From the NCBI GenBank assembly GCA_030407315.1, contig JALQPE010002028.1, forward strand, positions 186,001 through 250,000: 64,000 nt of DNA, read 5' to 3'. A program made the translations under genes and the position numbers. This stretch comes from Asparagopsis taxiformis (taxonomy: Eukaryota; Rhodophyta; Florideophyceae; Bonnemaisoniales; Bonnemaisoniaceae). The notes beneath the pieces are model-generated. The model was not told the origin of the DNA. It ran no database searches and saw only the letters and a program-made list of their open reading frames with translations. Positions 17,194-27,707 of this stretch are shown here, one piece after another (the first letter of the stretch is position 1; each line of letters opens with the position of its first letter).

Positions 17194-20025
17194 CTACCGT
17201 CCGGAGAGAGAGCCCTCGCGTCTTCGCACAGCAGAGGGCGAATTGTGCGTGGAAGGCCTCTTGTTGTATCCATCATCTTCACCTCGACGAGTGTCATCAT
17301 CACGTCTACTTGAACCTCTAGAAGTCAACCTGCCTGAAGACCGTCTTCTGTGCCTGTGTCGATCATCTCCAGAGCCATAGCTTGCGAAAGAAGACCTTCG
17401 TCGAGAACGACGATGTCTACGTCTTGGTGGTGAAATAGACCTGGACCTCAACGATAACCGGTCGTCTGAAGAATGGGAGGATACTGAACGATGACGAGAG
17501 CGCGTTGAGCGTCTCCGAGACTCCCGTCTATGGTCAGAAAGGTCAGACTCCGAGTCATCATAAGCACGTCGTCGCGAATATCGTCTATCATCTAGCAACG
17601 AATCATATGAATCCAATGAATCAGATGACGACGTGTACGAATATGTTCTGCGGCGAGATTGGACAGGTGAACGTTCCCTCCGTCGATGACCTGAATCTGA
17701 ACGTCTTCTTCCGGAACGACGTTCCCTGATTGATTCATTATCAATACCACTTCGGCTGTGCCTTCGATCGTAAGATCTTTGACTTCGCCTCGCGCGTCCT
17801 GAACGATCATAATCACTGTCCGAACTTTCATATTCATAACGATGCCGTCGTCGAGTGAGCCTAGAACCTTGCCTCTTGCTTTCGGATTCGTCAGGTCCAG
17901 TAGGAGAATACTCACGTCTGCGCTTTCGAGTTGTAGACCTGCTCGCATCGTCCTTTGTCGAATATCTATCATCCCTTCTCTCTCTGGGAGATGGAATTCT
18001 CCGAGATGCACGGCCTTTAGCACCATCCTCATCGGGTATGCTCTCGGTGAACCTAGGACGATGGGATGGTTCTCGACGATCTGAGCTTCCATTCATTACA
18101 TTTGATATATGACCAGGTCTTTTCTCACCTGAAATTCGCGACCTTTCTTCACTTCGCTGACCATATCCACTGATATCAAAGCTTCTGCGACGAGCTTTTG
18201 CCGGTAGATCGAGTGGATCTGGAGATGTAGCTTCATTGGGACGCTTCCCATTAACTTGTGCACCGTCTTTAGCAGCATTGTTGGGATTTTCCTCTCCGCT
18301 ACTGGGGCTGAGGGAGGAGGACGAGAGACTGCTGGAGGACAAACTGGAAGAGGAGTCACTGTCTTCTGCCGGCGCAGCAATTTCTTTCGGTAGAGAGTCC
18401 AGCTTCTCCCTCAGTGCTTCTGTGACGTAGCCAAGACCAACGGAGGTGAAAAAATTGATAGAGAATCGTGCGTTCTGTGCACTATCAGTAGGAAACACAC
18501 CAGTGAGATATTGTGCAGTTTCTGGGTTCTGGAGACACTCTTGAAATTTAGTTGCCCCAAGCATCGTGGACATTTCCTGGAAAAGTATCTTCAAGAATAT
18601 TCTGCTTGATGAAGTCGTTTCTTCTTCAACAAGCCGAATGGTACACATTACGTTCCATGGCAGGGTTTCAGATGCAAGTAGAGACGCAAAAAAGCAAGCT
18701 GTATTGCGAATCTTCCTGGTGTCGAGGCGATGAATAGTCGCATACTGAGTAGCAAAGATTTCCTCGAACGCTTCGACATAAACACGTTCTAGAAGGCAGA
18801 AACGTTGGCCGAGAAGACCGTACGAACGATTGAATGTCTTCTCTTGACTGCAACTCTCAACTATCATTTTGCACATTTCCAATTCCCTTCCCTTATTATT
18901 CCTCATCAAGCGAATTAACTTGTGTGCCCATTCTTCGAACGATAGGCCTGATCCAATACTCAAATAGATAGTGCGTCTGAAATCAACCAAGTCGGCGTTC
19001 GTCATATCAAGAGGCTTCTCTGCTTCCTTCACCTCTTTAGTTTCATTCTTTCCATCATCAACCTTGACTGGCTCAACAATCGTAACAGTTTTCGGAGCTT
19101 GCGGGCGATATTCCGCACCGAGAATGTCACGTTTAATCTCCTCATAAGCTTTCTCGTTGGCTTCATATTCAGGATCAAAGATAAAAGAGTTCCACTCATC
19201 CTGTAAGTCTGTCTCCTCTTCTTCTTCGAATGTGGCGAAATGTGTTATAATATCATCATCCTCGACGAGATTCAAGGCCGTCGGCAACTCATCCAGTCCC
19301 GCAAATCGCTTTTTGCGCATATTCATGAGATCCTCCACCATGACCTGTGCCTTTCGGCCGATCTCGCCATCATGCAATACCTCTCGCAAGTTTTGAAACA
19401 CGACTTCTAAAGCACGCGATGCCTTATCCGCCAAGAACGGGGCGGATTCTTGCAAGGTAGATACGACGTATTCGATGGTTTTATCCGAGGGAGTTTCCAG
19501 ACACTTTCCGAAAAACTCAAGCAAGACCACTTCATTGATAACTTGTTGATTAAATAAGCAAGCTAAAAATTTAGCCGACGTAAGACATAGCGCCTTGTTA
19601 GACATGTCAAACGTCTTTCGCAACTGAGCAACGAGACGGGCAACGAGCAGGGCGGCAACTTCGGGCATACGTGTATTGACAACTGCAACAAGACATGCAA
19701 ACACGGGCGAGAAGCCAGGAGAGGCCGACTGGGCGCGTAGCAGGGATTTACAGAATACGCCGCGACCACGGATTAAATTGAGACGGAAGAGTTGGATGAC
19801 ACAGATGCGAATGTTCGCTTCATTCACTCGGTTCACAACGCTATTGATGCTTTTCTTCATGCGCGTCCATTCTCGCTGCTGCATCTCAGTGTCGGTCTTC
19901 TCGCCACCAGCGGCATCCAAGCGCTGCTGGCGGAAGGGCGGGATGTAAGGAGGCACTTGAGACGACGAAATTGGGGCTCGTGAAGAAGCTGCGGTGTTCA
20001 TCACACGCGCCTCTGGACCCGCCAT
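17194..20025 (-). CDS. CWC22: pre-mRNA-splicing factor CWC22 with a long RS tail
   Basis: 943 aa from ATG 20025. CWC22 joins the spliceosome and, in animals, loads eIF4A3 onto exons for the exon junction complex. Residues about 50-290 form the MIF4G domain (SVVNRVNEANI, NLIRGRGVFCKSL, ARLVAQLRKTFD, DDIITHFATFEEE). The MA3 domain covers about 345-465 (DFRRTIYLSIGSGLSFEEWAHKLIRL). After a Ser-rich stretch (about 555-580), residues about 610-943 are rich in RS/SR, RRR and SD dipeptides. Such a long RS tail is like animal CWC22 rather than short yeast forms. It is divergent from the CGR1-like gene and convergent with the ABC gene. Confidence 0.93.
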   Translation of the reverse strand: MAGPEARVMNTAASSRAPISSSQVPPYIPPFRQQRLDAAGGEKTDTEMQQREWTRMKKSINSVVNRVNEANIRICVIQLFRLNLIRGRGVFCKSLLRAQSASPGFSPVFACLVAVVNTRMPEVAALLVARLVAQLRKTFDMSNKALCLTSAKFLACLFNQQVINEVVLLEFFGKCLETPSDKTIEYVVSTLQESAPFLADKASRALEVVFQNLREVLHDGEIGRKAQVMVEDLMNMRKKRFAGLDELPTALNLVEDDDIITHFATFEEEEETDLQDEWNSFIFDPEYEANEKAYEEIKRDILGAEYRPQAPKTVTIVEPVKVDDGKNETKEVKEAEKPLDMTNADLVDFRRTIYLSIGSGLSFEEWAHKLIRLMRNNKGRELEMCKMIVESCSQEKTFNRSYGLLGQRFCLLERVYVEAFEEIFATQYATIHRLDTRKIRNTACFFASLLASETLPWNVMCTIRLVEEETTSSSRIFLKILFQEMSTMLGATKFQECLQNPETAQYLTGVFPTDSAQNARFSINFFTSVGLGYVTEALREKLDSLPKEIAAPAEDSDSSSSLSSSSLSSSSLSPSSGEENPNNAAKDGAQVNGKRPNEATSPDPLDLPAKARRRSFDISGYGQRSEERSRISGEKRPGHISNVMNGSSDRREPSHRPRFTESIPDEDGAKGRASRRIPSPRERRDDRYSTKDDASRSTTRKRRREYSPTGPDESESKRQGSRLTRRRHRYEYESSDSDYDRSGRARRSQRSYDRRHSRSGIDNESIRERRSGRRRSDSGHRRRERSPVQSRRRTYSYTSSSDSLDSYDSLLDDRRYSRRRAYDDSESDLSDHRRESRRRSTRSRHRSVSSHSSDDRLSLRSRSISPPRRRHRRSRRRSSFASYGSGDDRHRHRRRSSGRLTSRGSSRRDDDTRRGEDDGYNKRPSTHNSPSAVRRREGSLSGR

Positions 20026-20391
20026 TGCTGTCTGGAATTAGTGCGACTGCGGCTCGCGCCGCTCTCATTTGGAAGGTGAATGTGTCCGACAGCGCTGCTT
20101 CCTGGACAGAGTAGCGGTTGGCTGGTGACTGGGGTTGTGGAAACAAGACTCTCAACTGGTTGGTTAACAGCTCATTTCTTTCAAGGATTGCTCCGCTTCG
20201 ATGCAATTCGGTCATATCAGAGGTTTTTACTCAAATTCATGATTTACAATTTCTGTACAATTTTCCCAACGGTTGTTCAACCGCCCGTCGTCCCGTAGCG
20301 TCCCATCACTGTTATTTAAACTGATTTCGATCCTCGGGTACTAGCTGCCAACTGACTTCCGTCGTCGCTTCGCCGACCAACGAGATTCGTT
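20026..20391. promoter_or_regulatory. divergent promoter region CWC22 / CGR1-like
   Basis: 366 bases between two divergent starts. A TATTTAAA-like motif near 20314 could serve the plus-strand gene, about 75 bases before its ATG. Nothing else is recognisable. Confidence 0.4.
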
Positions 20392-20820
20392 ATGGATGTT
20401 GAGCCTGCACCGCAACGAGCTTCTGGCTCCAATGCTGAAGCGAAGCCGAAAAGCGAGCCACAACAGGTGCCGAGGTCCAAAGGACACCGTCCATGGAAGC
20501 AAACAAAGACTAGACCGGCTGCCGCTCAGCGTCGAACGATGAGCCTCAAACTCACATTAGAGCAAAAGAATAAGAAGAGGCAGGAGCGTGAAGCACTGAT
20601 GCGTGTCGTGAAGGCTGCGAAGGCCGCCGATGCCGCCCAGAAGGAAGCAGAGCGCGAACGCCGTCTTGCAAAGAAGAAACTGAAGGAGGAAAATGAAATC
20701 CGTGGAACACAGAAACTTCTGATTACCAACCCGAAGAAGTTGGCCAAGATGAGTAAGAAGCAGTATCAAAACTATCTTCGTAAGAACAACCTCAAGAAGA
20801 GTCCTTACAGCAAGCCGTAG
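20392..20820 (+). CDS. CGR1/CCDC86-like nucleolar rRNA-processing protein
   Basis: 142 aa, strongly basic and mostly one long helix. CGR1 in yeast and CCDC86 in animals are small nucleolar proteins linked to 60S rRNA processing. The family pattern is visible: an N-terminal KGHRPWKQTKTR segment, a central run of charged heptads (about 60-105), and the C-terminal LLITNPKKLAKMSKKQYQNY, which parallels the NP-KL-K-KKQ motif of CCDC86. Length matches yeast CGR1. It has a role in common with DBP9 and NVL/Rix7 elsewhere in the window. It is convergent with golgin-84. Confidence 0.8.
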   Translation: MDVEPAPQRASGSNAEAKPKSEPQQVPRSKGHRPWKQTKTRPAAAQRRTMSLKLTLEQKNKKRQEREALMRVVKAAKAADAAQKEAERERRLAKKKLKEENEIRGTQKLLITNPKKLAKMSKKQYQNYLRKNNLKKSPYSKP

Positions 20821-21119
20821 TCCGCCTATCCAATTGTTTTATCTAAACCGATGTACATTGCGCCATTCTTCATCTGTTTCGCATTGGCTACATCGATCAA
20901 TCGTTGGAGTCTTGCTTTTCCCTTTTCGAAATGTAGTTCATCCGACCCTAGAGTCAGTGCGATGGCTTTTCCGTGCCATCGTACTGCTAAGGAGATCGGG
21001 AAAGCAAGTCATGGGCGAGCCAATTCAGTTGTCCACTACTCTATCGTAGGCAACTTTAGCTTGAATCACAGGACATGTCAAACTTGGAAATCTGTCAGTT
21101 AATGTCGTACAACCTGGCC

Positions 21120-23129
21120 TCAGGCTCCCAATTTATCTGCAATATGCGCTGCTCCTCTCATAGACGCAACTGATCCATGCGGAATAGCCCCAGTTCCCGA
21201 AACAAAACCAACATGCCAATGCAGTAGACTATACACAAAGATATGCATGGCTACTAGGTATATCACAATCACAATCCTGAGTAGAGGCTCCTTCCTGAGG
21301 AATCCTAGCGCCTGTGCAGAGAACCGATCGATTCCTACTATAGTCTTCGATACCCCTCGCGGCCAGCTTCGAGGTGTCCTGAATCTCGCCAGTGGACCTT
21401 CCCGCACTCCATACGACCTGTCATCTTCCCCAGTTTCTAAAATTCCTCGGAATCCACCTCGAATAGTAGGACGAGATGAAGACGCCGCAGCCGCCATTGC
21501 CTGTGCCTCGCGCGTTCTCTTCCGTTCTGTACTCAACTGATGTTGCAACGCCCGGTTCTCAGACCGCAGTACCTCGAGCTGGGCTTGCTTGCGTAGCGCA
21601 GCATCGGCCATATGTCGCAATTTCACTTCAACTTCGTGGTGATTCCCGCTGTCCAAACGCCCGGCCTGGCCCGGTGTGCGAGGAGACGTTATATCTCTGC
21701 GTGATCTCAGTGAAACACGCAATGACTCGACCTCACCTTCCAGACGGTTCAGTTCAACGTTCTTTGCTTCCAAAGCGTTCTCCAGATCAGATATTGTTTG
21801 GTTCATCTCCTTCGCTTCCCGTTGTCCCGGTGCCTCATCGTCATCATCACGTTTGAAAAGACGCACTGTCTCTTCTAGATCCTCGATCCTTGCAAAAGCA
21901 GCATCTCTCGCGCTAGTTACTGTACTAAGCTTGGATTCTGCGGCCCGTTGTGCAGCCTTTGCGTTGTTTGCGATAGCTACGCTTTCTTCCATCTTTCGCT
22001 GAGCAGCAGCAAGTGCATTTGTCGCAAGTGCAGCTTCTGTTTCAAGCGCTTCTTCCCGTTCTTTGGCCAGCTTTCTCGTCTCGCGATGTGCCAACGACTC
22101 TGCTTCATAAGCACGATGTGCCTGCGAAGCATCTTGCCTCGCTCCATCTGCAGTTGCCATCTCAACCTCGTTACCATGTAGTAAAGCTTCTTTCAAACGT
22201 TCATTCTCTTCCTTCAACGTGTCGTTTTCACCGGTTATAGATGCAACCTGCTGCTGTAGGGTGTCTATTTCTCCCTTCAACTCCTTCCTCAGCAAATCCA
22301 TACTATCCTTTCCGCGTGCATCGCTCTCACGTGTTTTCAAATGCAGACTATCGATTTCGTCCCTTGCCGCCAGGAGTTCAGTTTCAAGATTCCGAGCCTC
22401 CGCGGATTTGTCGCGCAGAGACTCATCCATTTCACTGACAATCTCCTTCATTCTCTTCAAATTTTTCACTAGTTTCGTCTTCTCGCGACGTGCTTTCTCC
22501 AAATCTTTGTCTGCCAGTTCCAACTCCTTACGCAGTTCCGTGTTCTCGGTCGTTAATGCCTCGACATATTCATCATCTGCACCAGACGTTAACCCACTAG
22601 ACGGGTCAGGCGATACAGCGCCCTCTTTGGATTTCGTAGGCAGTTGATCAGCCGTAGCAATCACATCTTCTTCTATCTGCTCCTGGACAACCTGAGTTGC
22701 CTCTGCAACATCTCCGGACTTTGCACGTGGTATACTAGTACTTGGGTTTGCAGAATTTCCATCATCAGCAGGAGTTGGGGAACCCTGAGCTGTAGAGTCA
22801 TGATGAATTGTAGGGGCATCAACGTCGTCTGCATCCACCTGTACGTCAGCGCCCCATCCGTCTGCAATCGGTGCGTTGTCATCCTCTGTGCCATCTTCTA
22901 ATGATGTTTCATTTTCTTCTCTTCCTGTCCATTGTGATGCACGTGGAATTGAAGTCCCGCGGCGGCGTGGGGCTACGTCTTCATCTGAAGCAATGTCATC
23001 TTCATGCTCGTCCACACCGTCAGTTGCGCCTTCTACTACCAAACGGCGTGAGGCCTGTGCCACACTTTCATCGACCTGTTCGAGGAAAACTTCTGCGCGT
23101 CTTAGGGCTTTTGAAATGAACATGGACAT
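21120..23129 (-). CDS. golgin-84-like Golgi coiled-coil protein
   Basis: 669 aa from ATG 23129; a second ATG two codons later is also possible. Golgin-84 tethers vesicles at the Golgi and is anchored by a C-terminal membrane segment. The N-terminus FISKALRRAEVFLEQVDESVAQ parallels the golgin-84 start, which has an AE-LL--VD pattern. Residues about 60-180 are acidic and disordered. Residues about 185-570 are continuous coiled coil. The C-terminal anchor PLLRIVIVIYLVAMHIFVYSLLHW (about 610-635) has the typical Arg followed by a hydrophobic run, then a short lumenal tail. The same reading frame is open far upstream into LdpA by chance of intron retention, but the ATG choice and the 155-base gap from the LdpA stop separate the two genes. 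Confidence 0.85.
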   Translation of the reverse strand: MSMFISKALRRAEVFLEQVDESVAQASRRLVVEGATDGVDEHEDDIASDEDVAPRRRGTSIPRASQWTGREENETSLEDGTEDDNAPIADGWGADVQVDADDVDAPTIHHDSTAQGSPTPADDGNSANPSTSIPRAKSGDVAEATQVVQEQIEEDVIATADQLPTKSKEGAVSPDPSSGLTSGADDEYVEALTTENTELRKELELADKDLEKARREKTKLVKNLKRMKEIVSEMDESLRDKSAEARNLETELLAARDEIDSLHLKTRESDARGKDSMDLLRKELKGEIDTLQQQVASITGENDTLKEENERLKEALLHGNEVEMATADGARQDASQAHRAYEAESLAHRETRKLAKEREEALETEAALATNALAAAQRKMEESVAIANNAKAAQRAAESKLSTVTSARDAAFARIEDLEETVRLFKRDDDDEAPGQREAKEMNQTISDLENALEAKNVELNRLEGEVESLRVSLRSRRDITSPRTPGQAGRLDSGNHHEVEVKLRHMADAALRKQAQLEVLRSENRALQHQLSTERKRTREAQAMAAAASSSRPTIRGGFRGILETGEDDRSYGVREGPLARFRTPRSWPRGVSKTIVGIDRFSAQALGFLRKEPLLRIVIVIYLVAMHIFVYSLLHWHVGFVSGTGAIPHGSVASMRGAAHIADKLGA

Positions 23130-23284
23130 CGTGAATATCGTCAACGGGTTTGAGCTGAGAGAGACCTTTGATAGTTGTTGGAATCGGACAAGACAACCTT
23201 GCCATACGTGTATTGGACAACCACTTGAACAGGTGTAAATCTGAGGAATTCGATACGATATGAAAAATCTGGCTACGTGGAAAT

Positions 23285-24569
23285 TTATGTCTTTATAGTT
23301 CGAACAAGCCGCTCTGCCGTTGTTTTCGCCAAGTAGAAAGCTTCCTCGTCTAATTCGATACGGGAACCGTCGCCAACATCTCTGCCGATGTCTTGTAGCG
23401 CCTTTCGAATAATCTTCACACATAGGAAGCCACAGAAACCAAAAGGAATAGTTAGCGATCTGCCCATCATTGTGTCTAACACTGCACCGAACACAACACA
23501 TGACGCAAATTGAACATACCTTTCTCGCGTAACCACCTAGCGCAACACCAGAAACAAAATTCCCAGTACCGATGTTGCCCATCTGTCGAACACCTTCTCT
23601 CTCCATCAGTTGTGCCGTATAGTCATTGGTCCCCCCTGCCAGTTGCACATAGCCAGCAATGCGGCGCTCTGTCAAAAGCCTTCTGACGCGGGCGCCCAAT
23701 CGCACGGAACGTGTGGTGGTGCCGCGTCCAATATCGCCCGACATCGGGCGGCCGTCTGTCTGCCAGATTAGACTCAGCGTGCCATCTGCAAATGTACCGT
23801 CTTTCGATAACACGGACCAGGTTGAGGCAAGCCATGCGCCAAGCTCAGCATCCGACCCCATGTCTGGAAATGATACTGCTACCAGTCGCAAATTGCGCGC
23901 TACAACGCCTTTTATGCCGTCCCATAGACGTTCGAACTCCTTCTCGTGTCCACGACCAGTGTGTATTTCCACAGCGTCCACGCCGCTGACCAGTAGTTTG
24001 TTCACATGACGAATGTCGTGTACGTATTCGCGCGCTTCGATAATTCCCAGCGGACATATTGGCAGGCATCTACCGCAGCCGTAGCATTTATCGGTAATAA
24101 CGCCAGTCAAGTCGATAGCGTCTGCGGGGCAAACACTCTCGCATGGTCGAGGACAGTTTTCTGGACAGTGCGTTGTGTCGAATAGAGCTTTTCGGAAATG
24201 CGGGTCGCTGTCATCGTTGATGGAGATCATGAGTAGTGGGCGATTGTGAGTACATGTTGCCGATATTCCTTGTGTGGCAGCGGAGATTACGGCTGCGTCT
24301 GCGGCCACGTCTATGCAATCTACGCCTGCAGCGGTGTAAATTGCGGATAGATTGCGCACTGAGGAGACGTCGTGTGAGCTAGCGCCGCAAATGAGCTTGA
24401 ACCAGTTACCGTTTTCGAGAGATGACAGATGGGTGGTGGTCGCGGCAGTCATGCGAACGGAATGGATGTTTGGGACGGTACAGTGATTGGAGCATTTGCG
24501 TTGATGTAGATTGTGCGATTTCCACTTGTATACATAGGAAGAAGCTGCATAAGCAGATATCGAACACAT
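23285..24569 (-). CDS. LdpA-like protein (cyanobacterial circadian iron-sulfur factor), spliced
   Basis: Exons 24569-23520 and 23413-23285 give 392 aa. Starting at ATG 24452 instead gives 353 aa, the usual LdpA length, with the extra 39 residues a possible transit peptide. Cyanobacterial LdpA carries iron-sulfur clusters and adjusts the circadian clock to light and redox state. Seen: GNWFKLICGASSHD and DCIDVAADAAVI near the start, then a two-cluster ferredoxin segment with CPENCPRPCESVCP and CYGCGRCLPICP. Later come SGVDAVEIHTG and QLAGGTNDYT. The 106-base intron (GTATGT...AAG) has CTAAC at 23455-23451. Splicing joins GGYARK to IIRKALQDIG, and the protein ends LVRTIKT. The clock role in a eukaryote is not established. 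Confidence 0.88.
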
Positions 24570-24918
24570 TGAAGCTGCGCTCTACGTCTGGGATAATTGG
24601 ATTAGGGGAGACGGGGAGAAGGGCTGTGGGTGAACAGGAACATGACGTGGTGAAAAGGTGGCGGAAGGCAAGTAACAAGTGCTGAGCTCAAGACGTCCAC
24701 CACTGGAACAACATGTCACGAGCAAACAACGAATGAGAAGATCGATACAGTACGAAAAAAGGAACTATTTTTCAACCCTGTGCTGAACAGCACACCATTC
24801 ATCTGATGCTCGTTTGATCGAACGATCGACGGAAAGCGGATTACGTTTTGCCCATATAAACCTCAACTGCCTCAACCGACACCTCCCACAGAATGTCAAC
24901 TCAGCTCCATACGCAAAC
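24570..24918. promoter_or_regulatory. divergent promoter region LdpA / SAK-HAD
   Basis: 349 bases. TATAAA at 24855-24860 lies 59 bases before the ATG at 24919, a good TATA position for the plus-strand gene. A GATTGG lies in the LdpA leader near 24485. The start chosen for the plus gene follows from the absence of any earlier in-frame ATG. Confidence 0.5.
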
Positions 24919-25563
24919 ATGCATCTTCCGGCAGATTTTTCCACTGCCCTGGGGCTCCAGCGTAAGGCAGGTCCCGTCACAACACTGCACATCTTCGACT
25001 TTGACGGCACGCTCGTCAGAACGCCCGGGCCGGTAGAAGGCAAGCCCAGGTACGAGAAAGCCACCGGTAAACCATGGAAGGGCGGATGGTGGGGTCGAAC
25101 AGCAAGTCTCACGCCTCCTGTGCTCAAATCTCCCTGTCCCTCGTCGCTGGTCATCGACACCGTCTTTGACGAACTGGAACAGGTGGTGACCAGGTCGCAG
25201 ACTTCTGTCGCTGTTGTTGTTACCGGTAGAATATCTCATCTACGAAAAGAAGTGCTGCGAGTTCTGGATGAAGTTGCAATTGGCCGAAAGAACGATACTG
25301 TTGCTAAGGGCCAATCGTTCTTGCACCATGATGCGGTGTTCACCCATCCCGGAGGTAACATGAGCACGCTGCAGTTTAAGACGGCGCTGTTCAAGCATTT
25401 TCTTACCAGTGGCCCTTTGGCGAAACTCAAAATTACACAGCTGCATATCTGGGAGGATAGAAAGGAACATGCTGAAGTTTTCGCAACCGAGTTTACTGAA
25501 CAGCTCTATGCATTGACCGGTGTGAAGACGACAGTCCATCTAATCACGCCTGACACGCCCTAG
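24919..25563 (+). CDS. SAK-type HAD phosphatase (Swiss Army Knife RNA repair-like)
   Basis: 214 aa. HAD phosphatases of this type resemble the phosphatase module of proteins named Swiss Army Knife RNA repair enzymes; the real substrate is unknown in algae. Motif I is IFDFDGTLVRTPGP (about 25-38) with both Asp nucleophile positions. A GGWWGR segment follows, as in this subfamily. Motif II is VVVTGR. The C-terminal motif LHIWEDRKEHAEVF supplies the acidic metal ligands. There is no clear targeting peptide from this start. The length is that of a stand-alone domain. It is convergent with the next gene. Confidence 0.75.
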   Translation: MHLPADFSTALGLQRKAGPVTTLHIFDFDGTLVRTPGPVEGKPRYEKATGKPWKGGWWGRTASLTPPVLKSPCPSSLVIDTVFDELEQVVTRSQTSVAVVVTGRISHLRKEVLRVLDEVAIGRKNDTVAKGQSFLHHDAVFTHPGGNMSTLQFKTALFKHFLTSGPLAKLKITQLHIWEDRKEHAEVFATEFTEQLYALTGVKTTVHLITPDTP

Positions 25564-25695
25564 ACTAGCGCTATGCACATTTAGAATTGATGACATAGCT
25601 GTCGAATATATGATTGAGCGGTGCTGGTCCTCCTGCGCAGCAACAATGTACTACCTCATGAACGCCTATCAAATAAACGCCACCGCAGGCATTTT

Positions 25696-27057
25696 TCACA
25701 ATTGTCGTGCTGCCAGCGCATCGTTCCGTTGCAAGAACGACCCAGTCTCGCCGCTGGTGTTCACGCATGGTGGTTTGGGGACCACGCGGCACGGGGCAAG
25801 ATCAGAGGGACATGGCGATGTAGCGCGCGATGCAATGGTCACGACTACATCCACGCTACGCGGACCTGTGGTTGTGATAGACGCATTGTTCAAAGTCATA
25901 GATTTTGAACGAGCGACGCCGTTTGCACCGCGCGGAAACAGCGCAATTTGTTTGTAGAATATGTACACACAGACGGCAGTGTATATCAAATAGGCGCTTG
26001 TGTCAACGTGCGAGTCCTCGTTGTGCAGCGCGTGCCGATATGAGTGGATGAAAAAATGCATTCCAAGTACCATTGTTAACGCAGCGTGTACCGTCGGCGC
26101 TCGCTCGCGAGACTTGGCGGCCAGAGTCACGTGCACGGCTATGTGAACGGCGTATAGAAAGCCGTGCAGAAACATGACAAAGTCAAATAACTGGTCGTTG
26201 TGATGGCGAAACGTGATGAGCACATCTACGGATCCGATTAGTGTGGCTGCGAAGCATCCGCCGCTCAGTAGGCCAAAGTAGAAGTTGGATAGAATAGTGA
26301 TGTGTTTCAATGTGAGCTTGGCAATGCCTCTTTTGATTCGCATCATAATACTGGTTACCAGCACCATGGGAATGAGTAAAACCGCATAGGTTACAAAACC
26401 AGAGTAGAATGGCCTTTCAACCATCGGTACGTGCGATCGAAACTTTTCGGCCATTTGTCGCGTAAACTTATCATTCACAGTGCCGAGGGATTCCAGCCCG
26501 TCTAGCATAGGTTCGACAACGGTAGTAGTTCCTTGCATCACGGCACCTCGCACAAATGGACTTACTGATGAATGTTTTAGAGAGCTGTGGACCCAGTTTT
26601 CCAGCCCCTTTGAGCGGAATTGGGCGGCCATGCGGCGCTTCTGCACCTGGATGGAGTACTCATTGTGGAGGAGTGCATTGATACTTTCTATGCTGGTGTG
26701 AAGACGATTCTGAAGCACGCGAATTGTATCGGATGCTTTGATACTTTGAGATTGTACGCGTTGTAACTGTCGCTCTACATCGCGGCGACGAGTTGCAGCT
26801 GTTTCATGTGCTTCAAAGGCGTCATTTCTTCGATCAATTGAAGAAATGACTGCTTGTGAAGCTTCGTCTTTCGACAGGAGACTTTGTGCAAGCAGTTCGT
26901 TTTGAAGTTGCTGCTTTTCCATGGAGGCCAGAATGGAATCCATTGTTTTAGATGTATCCTGCAGACTGTCTGTGGATTGATTTGTTTGGTTGAGCGCCAG
27001 TGAAGAGGCTGCAAGAATCAGGGAAAGGATCATGGTCGTTTGAGTCAGGTTACCCAT
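25696..27057 (-). CDS. unrecognised secretory-pathway membrane protein
   Basis: 453 aa from ATG 27057. The N-terminus MGNLTQTTMILSLILAASSLA is a clear signal peptide. A long helical, coiled-coil-prone ectodomain covers about 20-175 (DSILASMEKQQLQNELLAQ, then heptads). A conserved-looking HVPMVERPFYSGFVTYAV begins a multi-span region with about six to seven hydrophobic segments between 215 and 405. NQT and NQS glycosylation sites lie just after the signal peptide. The C-terminal ~60 residues are polar. I do not recognise the family; plants have weakly similar uncharacterised proteins in memory, but I cannot check. Confidence 0.75.
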   Translation of the reverse strand: MGNLTQTTMILSLILAASSLALNQTNQSTDSLQDTSKTMDSILASMEKQQLQNELLAQSLLSKDEASQAVISSIDRRNDAFEAHETAATRRRDVERQLQRVQSQSIKASDTIRVLQNRLHTSIESINALLHNEYSIQVQKRRMAAQFRSKGLENWVHSSLKHSSVSPFVRGAVMQGTTTVVEPMLDGLESLGTVNDKFTRQMAEKFRSHVPMVERPFYSGFVTYAVLLIPMVLVTSIMMRIKRGIAKLTLKHITILSNFYFGLLSGGCFAATLIGSVDVLITFRHHNDQLFDFVMFLHGFLYAVHIAVHVTLAAKSRERAPTVHAALTMVLGMHFFIHSYRHALHNEDSHVDTSAYLIYTAVCVYIFYKQIALFPRGANGVARSKSMTLNNASITTTGPRSVDVVVTIASRATSPCPSDLAPCRVVPKPPCVNTSGETGSFLQRNDALAARQL

Positions 27058-27707
27058 GATGGATAGCGGTGGATGTTGGCTGAGCGAACAGCTGTGCGCC
27101 AAGATGGAGCAGGTAGACAAGACATGGGAAAAAGTATGGCGGAGAGCATTTGGAAAAATTGTTACCGACAGTGGTGAGATAATGAGGAGAGTGAATTGAT
27201 ACGATGCATTTGACGGTGCGTGGCGAGCATGTTGATGGAGAGAGAGAGAGAGAATTTGCAGATTGAGAAATCGACATCACTGTTGACTCGATCAGTGGGA
27301 TGGAATGCCCCATATGGGCCAGATGTAGACGGCGATCTGAACAATAGTTGGACCAGTACAAAGAGTGCATTTCGTTGCTGTCGTTGAGCGGAAGCAAGTT
27401 CACATACAAACAACTCAAACTTAGTCGGTCCATGTGTGACGAAACGTTAGTGAGCGAGTGCACCGCACTGATACTGTATACATCAACCACATGCTTCTCT
27501 ATGTAGATTGCATTTTCCAACCAAACCAACGCACCACGCGATTGTTGCTCACCGACGCACACACTCATCATCTCCAACAACGCACTCACTCACTACCATC
27601 GTTGCCAACCACAAGGCCACTCCTTCCTCTTTCCGCTCTCAACACTGCAAACCATCCAGGAACATGCGCTAGTCGGCTAGCCGTTGCGTCACCTCTCCGT
27701 CCGCACC
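27058..27707. promoter_or_regulatory. divergent intergenic region
   Basis: 650 bases between divergent starts. It contains a (GA)8 tract and a C/T-rich stretch on the plus strand from about 27585 to the ATG. No TATA box is convincing. Confidence 0.4.
27238..27253. repeat. (GA)8 microsatellite
   Basis: Eight GA units in the divergent promoter region. GA tracts can bind GAGA-type factors, but this may be a simple repeat. Confidence 0.85.

Noticed and set aside
21120..24569. Single 1149-codon protein joining LdpA and golgin-84
   Set aside because: Conserved LdpA residues resume in another frame after a GT...AG intron with a branch word, and golgin has its own ATG.
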